Source: Eimeria necatrix (taxonomy: Eukaryota > Apicomplexa > Conoidasida > Eucoccidiorida > Eimeriidae). From it: a DNA stretch of 23,066 nt. Location of the stretch: contig NW_013654453.1 of the NCBI RefSeq assembly GCF_000499385.1, forward strand, positions 1-23,066, written 5' to 3'. Position numbers and translations under genes: made by a program. Shown one piece after another: positions 8,718 through 18,492 of the stretch. Every line of letters starts with the position of its first letter. Position 1 is the first letter of the stretch. The notes below the pieces were generated by a model. The model had not been told where the DNA came from. It saw only the letters and a list, made by a program, of their open reading frames with translations, and did no database searches.

Positions 8718-9136
8718 TGTAGTGCACAGGCACTACAATGGGGCTTGCTGGTGACCTATAGAAGATGAGTAGCTGGTGACCTATGAGAGGTCAACACGCT
8801 GAACGAGGACAGGACCCTCTTACTAGGATCGAAGTAAGCCAACTTGTCGGCGAATTAGCATGTACACACTAGACGTGTCTTTGAATACCTGGAGATTGTG
8901 GCTGGTGATAGCGCCGGCACCGGTGCAGACCTCCTCCCCACAGGGCCAAGGAGCCGAGAACCCCGAGTGAGGGGGATTTTCAAGAGAACAGATTTTGAAA
9001 AAAATATAAGTAACTGTATTTCGTGATATTTGGACTACTGTTTCAAGGAAGTGCGCCCCACATCGATGGTTATCGTAGGCCCCTACTCGAGGGGGCAGGT
9101 TGCAGCGTAGTTGCAGCAGTGGGTGCTGTACACTAC
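8718..9136 (+). repeat. 3' LTR
   Basis: Starts TGTAGTG and ends CACTAC; the final A expected of CACTACA is G at 9137. The end aligns with the 5' LTR end (gcagcgtag.tgcagcagt.gg.g). Its first 20 bases are a perfect 8-base inverted repeat with a 4-base loop (TGTAGTGC acag GCACTACA). Apart from the 30-base core at 8892-8921 and the ends, it is hard to align with the 5' LTR. It is closer to the inverted fragment at 2250-2558. Confidence 0.8.
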
Positions 9137-9174
9137 GTCACCAGCAAGCCCTATTGTAATCCCAGTGCACTACA
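9137..9174 (-). repeat. Inverted copy of the LTR start
   Basis: The reverse complement of 9137-9174 matches the first 38 bases of the 3' LTR (8718-8755) at 34 of 38 positions, ending in CACTACA at 9168-9174. It directly follows the 3' LTR end with no bases between, so 8718-9174 is a 457-base unit with 38-base terminal inverted repeats, which is not normal for an LTR. Confidence 0.8.
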
Positions 9175-9675
9175 TATGTCGCCATCCACCCCGAAAAGAA
9201 CTACTTTTCGGAACAATGCCGAAATGAGAGACTCAGTGCTTTTCATCCAAGGTTTGCTCGCATAAAATTGGGCCTGCAGGAACAACTAGAATTGCTCGAA
9301 AGTCGCAAACTGCTTAGAGCGGAATTGCAACTCGCGTCACGGGTTAATTTTATGCCCGAGCTACCACACGTGCCCACGTACTGCCGCTCTCCATCATTGA
9401 CACAAGGATCTGCTTATGCCCAGAACCTTCGCACCTTCAAACAGCGACAAATAAAACTGCAAACACACGGCGTGAACTTGCACTCTCTGTCCACTGAAAA
9501 TTCCAATGGAGGAAGCCATTTTACTCTCTCCACGGCCACTCAACCCAGTTCATACTGCCGTGGCTCTCATCGCTGCATCCATTGCAGCCGCATCCTTTGC
9601 AGAGGCAAAAGGGCGTTCCTAACATTATTTTGCCTCTCAAGCCCTGAGGCTGCAAAAGAAAAGAATGGCTCATGA
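9160..9675 (+). CDS. Unrecognised open frame abutting the retroelement
   Basis: Open for 171 codons between stops (TAA at 9157 and TGA at 9673-9675), long for this otherwise stop-rich stretch. The first ~70 codons look most like protein: HPEKNYFSEQCRNERLSAF, then FARIKLGLQEQLELLESRK, a probable amphipathic helix, then LLRAELQLASRVNF. The later part is Ser/Thr/Cys-rich and may be intron or noise. There is no ATG near the start. A possible splice acceptor (aatcccag, 9158-9165) lies inside the inverted LTR piece, after which the frame runs on in phase. It may be an exon of a host gene interrupted by the element, or a remnant. No family is recognised. Confidence 0.35.
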   Translation, partial: SQCTTYVAIHPEKNYFSEQCRNERLSAFHPRFARIKLGLQEQLELLESRKLLRAELQLASRVNFMPELPHVPTYCRSPSLTQGSAYAQNLRTFKQRQIKLQTHGVNLHSLSTENSNGGSHFTLSTATQPSSYCRGSHRCIHCSRILCRGKRAFLTLFCLSSPEAAKEKNGS

Positions 9676-12600
9676 TTGGCTAAAACAGCTTCGGCACCTG
9701 CAAGCCTGCAATGGATTTTTTATTGACTAGATCAATCTACGGGCTCCACGATTACCCAAAGAAAAGGGCAACTCGATGCAAGCGTTGCATTGATCCCTCA
9801 GGAAAAACGTGAATTCCATCAATAGACCCACTAAGTCGGCTTTTATAACTTGCACAAAGTTTTTAAATATATGCAGACTGGATTGTTTAGGATCTGTGAC
9901 TTGAATCCCTGTTGTCTGGAAGACCTACAGGTGGTGATTGAATATCTTTCTACGGCGTTTAATGAAGTGCATTACTGGCTTGAGGACTTGGCGCTTTCGG
10001 GCCGTTGAAACACACAATAGGAAGACAAAGGTGAATCCTAAAGTGTTAAGTTTTTTTTGAACTCAAGGGGAAGAATAGCAAAAGCTCATTCATCTTCCGA
10101 TTGTGCCCCAGAGCAGCGGAATTCAATTCGGTTCCTGTTAAGCTCACAATAAGCATCACAACTCAGTGGTGCAGCAAGCGTAATATTGTAGTGCTACTCG
10201 TACCCGCACACACGATTTATCTACCCCTTAACTTATTTGTTTGTGTGCGTTCAACAATGTTCAAGCTTCCATAGATTCTTTCCCGACCTGCCCGTAATAA
10301 GCAACAGTTTATACTTTATAAAATCAAGGATATTCAGGCGGCATCGTGAAGCAAACATACATTAGGAAACATGTGAACCACATATGGAAACCTTTAGCCT
10401 TACAGCGACTTTTTGTGTATACACCATTATGGTTCGCGTTGGCTCCGGTGGCTGCCCCCGTGTGAGGCATCTCAAGGAATACTCCTACCCACTATAGGCG
10501 CAATCCTTTACTTGGTACAAAGCAAAAATGTGTTCTGGCGCCCTTTTTGCAATACGTCAGCTGTAAGTCGTAAATTCTCAATGCAGCTCAAAGACGGCCT
10601 TCATGGTAACTCGAAGAAATTACTTTGAACATAAAATTAGCTCCCGGGCCATCAAGCTTAGTGTGCGCTGTAACGAGGCTATGGGGTTGAGCCTAGCAAG
10701 ACACAATGTAGCATGGCCACGTCCAGACGCCGAAATATCGGCTAGGGAGCAAGTAGACCTCAGTGGAAAATTTGAGACGTCTACTTTGCTAGAGAAGAAG
10801 TGAGCCATTTTGCTCAAAGATTCCAGGGAACAAAATGGCTCAATTCTTTTCTAGGGAGATAGACATCTTCAGCATCTGTGTGCTTTCCTTTTCTGAAGGG
10901 GAATAGCTTGCTTCCTCTCCAGCAGGTCTGGTTCGGTGTCTGCCTAGTTCAGTTATTATAGAATGCTTTCAAAGCTTTAAGGATCTGTTGCACATCAGCT
11001 GGTACCATATGCCAGCTCGGACTCACAAACGGCCCGATGTCCTGTGGCCTCGTGGACGTTCCCACGTCTCACCAGGAAAAATTCATCAAGTGGCTTTGAT
11101 ATGCTTTTAAAGTAAGGAAGTGGCGAAAAATAGCACTGCCGTCTTCGTCACGGAGCTACGCTGGCGCATCAGCGAAAGCATCCATCAATCAGGAGGCATC
11201 AAAAAAGCCTTTGATTCCATCAGTGCTTCAATAACGACGCAACGGAAACACTATGTAATCCTTGCAGTGTTGGATTTCTTTGTGACGCCCGTGTCGACCA
11301 TGTGGGAGAGTATTGGTGCAGGATAGTGCTGAGATTTCGGTCGCATCGTCAGGCTTTAGCTAGATAACTTAGCCCCTGGACAAAGTGCTAGCTCCGCTTT
11401 TCCTTGGCGCTGTAAGAGCACCAAAGCCCTTTTTTCGTGTAGTGCAATGAGATGAATAACCGACAGCAATGTCACCAAGCATGTGCTCACGTTACCTGGT
11501 GAGCAGCTATGATTAGCTCTCCTCTGCCACCTTATATACCTTTCCTTCTAACAATGATGAAGCAATATACTCCTTGGCATGGCCTAAATTCTATGTTGCG
11601 CCTCCGCTCCTTAACGTTGCCGCATCGGATGCAGCGGACTAAGAAGATGCGGTGTTCACCTCAGGGCCTAAACTGGCGCAGAAAAGAGGAACTAATCCAC
11701 CCTCATAAAGATGAAAGACAAACGCGCCATCTGATCTTTTGGGAAGTTGGCAGCTACGATCATTGCGGTGGGGCCTAGTGAGGATAAAAAATCAACGGTG
11801 CGCCGCTCGCCTCAGCATCAGGCAGCAGAGCCTCTTTAAAGCCATGTGAGAAGATGAAATAAAACAGTGAACAAGACGAAGAATGTAAAAGCAATAAATT
11901 GGCCTCTCGAGTGCTTTTGCAGCTAAGCGTTTTAGACTCTAATCTGGTAACACAGCACTGCGAAATTCGCCTTTTTCCCAAGCGTCTGCACTGCATGTGC
12001 TGCAGGGCCTTTAGCACTATAGTGAAACTCTTTCATACCCCCTTCTACTCTTTCCTGTAGCGAAATTCCAGTCTATACAATGCTGGGCCTTGATGCGGTT
12101 GTGTAGCACCATTGGTTTTCAGTTAGGCATGGCCCTCAACCGGCAGTACCAAGAATCTAATCCTGCTGAACCGAGCAGGATTCTCGCCCAGAAAAGGCAA
12201 TGTAATTCTCTCTTTATTCTGAACCGTCAGCCACTGTTAAAATGAAACACTCGTATTGTGTCCCTTCAATCAACGTTGATACGCATTATGCACGTTACAT
12301 TTTCTGCTGAACACCTATAATATATGCTCCAGAGACACTATGAGCGCACAGCCATTTCCAGTTGTTGGGACCAAGCTGCGATAAGAAATTATAAAACTGT
12401 AGTACAGAATAGAACGCACCCAGTTTAAAGATATTTTCACTGAGTGTAGCCAAGACAGTGCTGCATCCCCTGATTCCCTTATTCTCCTTAGGTTGCCGTC
12501 AGCGGTTATCTATTGGGCGCCAGCCTTCCCGCTTCCTCAAGATAGTCCTTCGTGTTCCAGCGGAGTACTGTGAAGGCTTGCAGTGAAGTGCGAATGGTGC

Positions 12601-13581
12601 CTTGAGGACAAACAGGTGAGCCAGTGCGCGATACCAACCGTACAGGCAGTGTGGATGGTAGAGGAAGGGCCGCCACCAAGAGAAGCCATGAGGCATAAAT
12701 GTTCAAATTGAATATCCACGCAATAGTGTGAAGCAGAACAGGAATAGTACGGAACTGCTTTCCAACCTACAGCTAGGACAACAAGCCCACAACAGATGTA
12801 CAAAGCTATTTGAAACCAAGCGGGAAGACGTGGCTAGTGAGCAAAAATTGGCATTATGCGCAATTTATGAGAGCATAAAATATTTATTTTGTCGAATCTG
12901 ATGCTTTAGAGACAATGCATCTACGAAATTGCTGACGTTCGAGGCTAATTCAACCGCACGTAGCACTCACAGCCAGTCTCGGGGCGGAGCCGACTGCTGT
13001 CTTTGCACGGGAGACCGCACCGATAGCAGCCCAGTATGGACGTAGGCGACAATAACGCAAACAGAAGACCGTGTTGAGCGTTTAATTTGTAGAAATTAAC
13101 GCAACCAGGAGCTATGTCTGCGAGGGTGGAGAGACGGAAGCGGAGGGCCTTGACTCATGCGCGCCCCCCACTACACGTCCCCCTAGTAGAGAAAGAGCTG
13201 GGCCTCGCGTAGAAGGCAACACATGCGGTTTAGTTTCTATTTGATAAAGGCGCTTCTTCCTCTCCCCTAGCCCCTTGTGTGTTTTCTAGAGCTGGCGCAA
13301 GCAACGCGGGAGGCCAGAGGGAAGAACCGACTGGCGGCGATCGTGGCCCTCCCAGGTGAGTCTTTGCGTGTCCCGCGTAAGTGGGCCTAAGCCTGTAGAA
13401 GCTAAAACGCATTATTTTCGGATTTCTCTGGGGCATTCATAGTCTCTTTTTGAGGTCTGGACAGTCCCCTTTTCAGGGACACCCTTCCCCGCGCACCCCC
13501 CTTCCCAAGGCCCACGTATATGAACATTAGCAAGGGAAAGACACTTGTCAGCCTACCTGGCCTGCCTCTTTTCCTCTCCTG
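9676..13581. other. About 3.9 kb without a confident gene
   Basis: AT-richer and stop-rich. A few segments look coding by composition but lack a consistent splice model. On the plus strand they are 9835-10008 (57 codons ending TGA, with an acceptor-like tatatgcag at 9868-9876 and a peptide containing LEDLQVVIEYLSTAFNEVHY), 10603-10803 (66 codons) and 11120-11326 (68 codons). On the minus strand they are around 11070-10960 (acceptor-like ccacag, then a ~31-codon tail), around 11805-11690, and 12803-12499. I cannot link them into a gene or assign functions. 13085-13581 upstream of the PPR gene is GC-richer, with several C-rich runs, and probably holds its promoter and 5' leader. No TATA box is evident. 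Confidence 0.35.
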
Positions 13582-16500
13582 ATGTCGGCAGCCGCCTGTT
13601 CCTCCAACGGCAAATGTGGTGTAAGTGAGGAAGTGTTTCGGGGCACGAGGGTACCGCAGCTTGCTGCAGCAGCAGTGCCTGTGCGGTCACGAAACATGGG
13701 GCCGGCCTCCCTTACCTCTGCAGCAGATTTCGGAAAAGGGTCTCACCCAGTAAGCTGTCTCTCCCTGCTGAGTAGGCCTCCAGAACCCGCAGTGGAGCAG
13801 GCAGCAGCGGAGAAGGCTGCTAGCGAGCGTAGCAGCTCCACCACAACTGCAGCAGAGGGCCCTCTTTCTGCTGATGCTTGCAACTCGACCTCATCAGACT
13901 CCGCATTCTTACCTACCGACCAGGAGCATGATCTGCTCCGCTTGTCACTGGCCTTCACAGCCGCACGCGGCAGCCCATCAAAAGCAGAGTTTCCACGTGG
14001 GGCTGCTTTGTCTCCTTCCTCATCCGGGGCTGGGAAGGCACCTGACATGGCGGCACTCACGGCCCAGCTAAAGTGCCTTGATATGCAAAGTGGCTGTGGG
14101 TCTGCATCCCGGGAGCATAAGGATCTGAAGTCGATCAATGTTCCTCTACAGCTACAGCCCCCTCTTACTTCTCCCCAGTCGAATCGCCAGAAGGAATCCA
14201 GTGTGGCGTCCGTGGAGGCAAGTGCCTGGGCCCAGACGCCGGTCAAAGAAGAAGACCTAGTGGCCTCCCGAGCACCTGACGAATCCCGCCCGCCGCAAGA
14301 AGTCCCCCGAAGTAGAAATAAGTCATGCGCTTCTACTCCAGCGGGCGGGGCTGGCAAATCTCGTGCGGGAGACACAGAAGACCAGGTCTACCGACTGGGT
14401 TTGCTGCTTCGCCAGCTTGGAAGACTGGGAAGAGTGCGGTCGTGTTGGGAAATATGGCAGGAGATGATGAACACCGAAGGCAAGCCCCTCATCGAGGCCC
14501 CACGTGCCTCTCAGGCGTGTGTGCTTTGCCTGTTTCTAACGTCTCATAGCATTGCATTTGTCTTAGAATGGCTTGTCTAGTCTACATGTCTGCTTTGCGC
14601 CGTAGGTCTGAAACCTAACGCTGTTTCCTACGGTTGTATCTTCGATGCCCTTGTAACAAATGGGGCTCTGGACTTGGCCTTGAAGCTGCTCGCAGACATG
14701 AAAGCTTCCAACCAGCCTGTCCGGCCCAACACGGTCATGTACTCCACCCTCATAAAGGGATGTGCACAGACGAAACAGGCAGGTTGACCGCCTAAACGCC
14801 TCACCGCGACCTGTTAGCATTCCCAACCATTTTCTGACGAGCCAGCATACGGTTAGCTTGGAGGCAGGCAGATAGAGTGAAGCAGTCATGCTACATGCAG
14901 GAGATGTTATCCTTCTTGTTGTATATTCAGCTAGATCAAGCCCTGAGTCTATTTGAAGAGATGGCCGCACAGGGGGTCGAAATAAACACTGTTACCTACA
15001 ACTCCCTCCTCGATGTCTGTGCTCGAGTGGGGGCAATGGACCGCGCGGCTTCACTGCTGGATGACATGCTGCAGAAGGGTAAGCGTCGGCTTGAAGATAT
15101 GACTTCCCGTTGGATGCGCATTTCAGCAAACGCTGTAAAAACAAATGTTTACGGGTGTTCCCACTAATGCCATGGGGCTTCTCAAACTGAAACAGACTAA
15201 GGAGGCAGCGGCATTACGCAGTAATTGAGGCGGCGGCATTACTGCGTACTTAGGCGGAAGTCTCGGCTTTACTGCATCAAATTCCTGTGCAGACCTACAT
15301 ACTTGCATGCGTACTACTCACGATGCCATGATGGATGCATGCATGCATCTGCGTTCATTTGTACATGAATTAGAAATGCTGCATTTCAAGGCCCAGGGTA
15401 GCACCGTTTGTTTTTGTTTGTATGGTGCATTTTAGGCGTTCAGCCAGACTTGATAACATTTAGCACCATCATAAAGGGATACTGCGCCCACGGGCAGATG
15501 GACAAAGGCCTCCTCTTGCTCAAGGCAATGAAGCAGAAAAACATAAACCCAGATGGTGTCCTGTATAACTCGCTCCTCGATGGATGCGTGCGCTCTGGTG
15601 TACGTTACAGCTGGCCTCTTTCTACTTCCTGCGCGAGTAGTCTTACAATGAGAATTTCATACCCTGCCGCCTCCCTGTTCTTGACGTTTGAGTCCTGACA
15701 CAGTGGATCTAGCTCCGCTAAGGGTCTTAACAGCGAGCAAGAGTGATTGGTTGTGTGTATGGTTTTGACGTGCCTGGCTGCAGCGATCTTCCCTCTGCCT
15801 AGAGCTGTGGCAAGAAATGCAAGCGCAGCGCATAAAGCCTTCAAATTTCACATTAAGTATCTTAATTAAACTGCATGGTCGCATGCGCCAGCTGCCCGTC
15901 GCATTTGAACTGGTCAAGCAGCTCCCCAAGATGTACGACTTCAGAATTAACGCCCATGTGTATACTTGTCTAATGGCCGCATGCATAGAGAACAGACAGG
16001 TTCGTTTCCAGCACTTTTCAGGATCTTGGATATGCCTGCTTAAGGTATTCTGACGTGCTTCTCAGCTGCTCACGTACATTTGCCCACATGTTTGCCGCTA
16101 GGCAGCTCTCGGGCTACTTCACTGTCAAGGGCTTGCCTACATGCCTGATAAGCGGGATGCCTTCCTATAGTATGGCATATGTCGTCGTGTGGCTGCACTT
16201 CGCCCACGTTGTTAAGTGCATGTTAACACTGAATCTACTTCTGTTGCTGCCTGCGGCGCCTTTCAGTACAGGGCGGCTTACAACGTCTTGCAGATTATGC
16301 GCCGAGAAGGGGTAGCAGCTGACAGTAAGACTGTGAGCACCATTGTTTTCGGTTGCCTCAAGGGGAGAATGCATGCCCAGGCAGTCGAGGTTGTATTAAA
16401 TGTAAGTCATGTTTTTGCGTTGTCGGATGCTTCCCTTCCTTCTGTGTGGTCGCTGTCCCGTTTGCACTTCTGGACTTCTCTCCGTGCTCAGCCCCGCTTG

Positions 16501-18492
16501 AGGACGCCCTAGTAGTGCAATTATTTTGAGTACACGCCCTCCATCTGCTGCATGTGTGGAACTATTCAGGCCCTCGAGACTCTGCGTGATGCGAACTCCC
16601 GAGGTCCAGGCCGCCACCCACCCCGTGGCCGTCATGCAAACGTGGGGACGAATCGTAAACAAGACCTCCCGGCGATCGACGAGAAGACCGTTCGTCTTCT
16701 GGTGTACCATCTGAGAGAGCAGCATATGCATCACGTGAGATAACTGAAAAGCTGCTTGGGGTGCAGTGTTCATTTTCCCTTCTCATTTTGATTACGTGCG
16801 TTGACAGAACTTCCGCAGACTGCGTTGGTAGACCTTCAGCAAACGTTACACGCTCGGAAGTGCTTGCGTTGTGTTCACAGGAGTGTACTTTGGTTCTGGA
16901 CACAGCGGTGAGCGTTGGCCTCATGAATCGCGCCACAGCTCAGTCTCTACTGTCAGGTGAAGGAGCCTCCGGTCGCAGGAATCCCGTGATCTCGTCCGCT
17001 GCCCCCAATGGAGCGTTCGCTCCACCGCAGCCTCTCAGCCGCCAACAGCACGTGTTAGCCAACTCTCCGCCAGTAGGCGCGTGTCTCACAGGGATTCGCG
17101 GAGGTCAGCAGCAAACAAACTCGCACTGGAACGAGGCACGGGGAGTCCGCCGTCTTCCTTCTGGACGTCAAGGGGGTCCCGCTCACCGTAGCAGCCAAGG
17201 CGGGGCAAAGGAAGGACAGCCGTTCCCCGCTGAGAGCTATCTGAGATTTAGCACAACTCAAGAGAACACGATCGGCTCCGTACAACCATGGTACATCGAT
17301 CCGCCGCCCTCCCAGACCCTTTCCCCAGATCCAGTGAGGCCTCAGGCGGTGAGCACGCTGCATTCAGGGGCTGAAGGCAAACAACGGCCCCTCACTTCGC
17401 ACCTGCAAGACCCGCTGCAGTTCCATACTGCTGGGCTTTTGGGAGATCTGCCAATGCAGCACCTTCTTCACCTGCCGATCAACGGAAGCATTCTAACCGG
17501 AGGGAATGCAGGGGACTTGGCCACTTCCATAGCTCCCAGTGGCCAAACGCTAACTCTGGGGGCTTCACCTTACTTGACTGAGGAGGGCATTTCAACGCAA
17601 GGGGCTAAATTGCACTGTAGGTGCCGACTTTTGCCGCGTAGAAGGCTTCCTGGTAACGAAACGGGATTGATTTTTCCATTTGCTGGACCATTTTCCCGTG
17701 CGTCTGCTTCTGTGTGGTTGGCTTCGCAGCTTCTCTCTCCGTGGATTTGTATGGACCCGGGAAGGTCAGCGAGTCTAGCTGTATTTGGGGCGCGCCGGCT
17801 CCCGGGGATACAACACCGTCAGCAACGGGCTGCGGCCTCCTTGCAATGCCATCGGCCGTGGCCTGCCCACCGCCTCACGCGGTGGAGGTACCCAGCAATA
17901 GTAACGCTCTTCTTGGGGTAGGTCATGTGCAGCACGTCCTTCTTGCAGGGCATGGGACTAGGCGGTTGCCTATCGAACGTGCCAGGGATAAGATAACAGG
18001 GGCGGAAACACTAAAACTGCATTAGTGATGGGCCGATACTTCCGAGTCGCCTGAGGCCGATGCGTAGAAGGGGGTTTCCTCCCGTTAGGCTTATTCGACT
18101 TAATGTACACTTTTGAGAGAATAGTGTCTTGTTCCTCTTTTCCAGGCGGGAGGTCCATTTTTCAATGAAGATTACCACCTTTCGGAATTGCCCCTCTCGT
18201 CGCCTGGTTTCCCTTGTGAGGGCTCGCTACAGCCCTCTTGCACTACGGCTCCTTTGTTTCAGTAAGGCCTGGCGTGCAACTGTCGTAGTTCTGTTCCCTC
18301 TCCACACTGCTTGTTTCTGGGAGATTGCAGCAACACTCTACAGTGTTTAAGCCCTTCGGCGTGTCCGGTGGCTTCGCGCTCGACCTGTTATTCAAGGAAG
18401 CTCGGAGAAGTCTGCGAGAGAGGCTCGCCGTTTTAATAAAATGGTACTCGTTCGCCTTTTCCCCGGAAATGATGCACCAGTGGGCTGACTGA
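13582..18492 (+). CDS. Pentatricopeptide-repeat (PPR) protein, modelled with 11 exons
   Basis: Exons: 13582-14479, 14606-14782, 14935-15078, 15436-15599, 15784-15999, 16267-16401, 16570-16734, 16881-17616, 17730-17917, 18146-18215, 18344-18492. Joined they give about 1013 residues with all phases matching. Residues 1-265 are Ser/Ala-rich and low in complexity. Residues ~268-578 hold about nine PPR helix pairs, most exactly 35 residues apart (for example NTVTYNSLLDVCARVGAMDR and DLITFSTIIKGYCAHGQMDK). The C-terminal ~400 residues are Gln/Pro/Ser-rich. PPR proteins bind single-stranded RNA one base per repeat, usually in mitochondria or plastids. The Ala/Arg-rich N-terminus could be a targeting signal, which is inference. 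Exon 1 ends at a GC donor. Exons 1-7 are well supported by repeat spacing and exons 8-9 by phase. Exons 10-11 are probable: alternatives are a stop at 17994 (exon 17949-17996) or readthrough to 18025. Start chosen as the first ATG of the open frame. Confidence 0.75.
14480..14605 (+). other. Probable GC-AG intron
   Basis: Exon 1 must stop after gaag (14479) for the PPR repeat to read ...MMNTEG|LKPNAVSY with correct 35-residue spacing. The intron then begins GCAAGC, a good match to the known GC-AG donor consensus AG|GCAAGT, and ends gccgtag. The nearest downstream GT donor, at gc|gtgtgt, puts the next exon out of frame with an early stop. Confidence 0.7.
15201..15348. repeat. Short near-repeats and a TGCATGCATGCAT run inside PPR intron 3
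   Basis: Two adjacent ~27-base near-repeats (core ggcggcattac.gc.gta) lie at about 15200-15251; the first contains the palindrome ATTACGCAGTAAT. Further on, 15336-15348 is TGCATGCATGCAT. TGCATGC words are frequent in coccidian non-coding DNA and act as a promoter motif in Toxoplasma. Here the run is intronic, so a regulatory role is only a possibility. Confidence 0.5.

Larger units (their letters stand above)
2559..9136 (+). mobile_element. Ty3/gypsy chromovirus LTR retrotransposon, inactive
   Basis: The order is LTR, primer binding site, gag (two CCHC knuckles), protease, reverse transcriptase, RNase H, integrase with GPF motif, chromodomain, purine tracts, LTR. Integrase after RNase H places it in Ty3/gypsy (Metaviridae), and the C-terminal chromodomain in the chromoviruses. 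About 6.6 kb, within the usual size. The copy is dead: a stop and a frameshift at the reverse transcriptase active site (5995-6015), an Asn at the protease catalytic position (4597-4599), and a frameshift plus stop before the chromodomain (about 8303-8350). No target-site duplication is visible: the bases before 2559 (aggcc) match neither those after 9136 (gtcac) nor those after 9174 (tatgt). The two LTRs are strongly diverged, which points to recombination between elements rather than simple decay. Confidence 0.93.

Noticed and set aside
18435..18440. AATAAA as the PPR gene's poly(A) signal
   Set aside because: It lies inside a strongly coding-like exon (18344-18492), so it is more likely coincidental.
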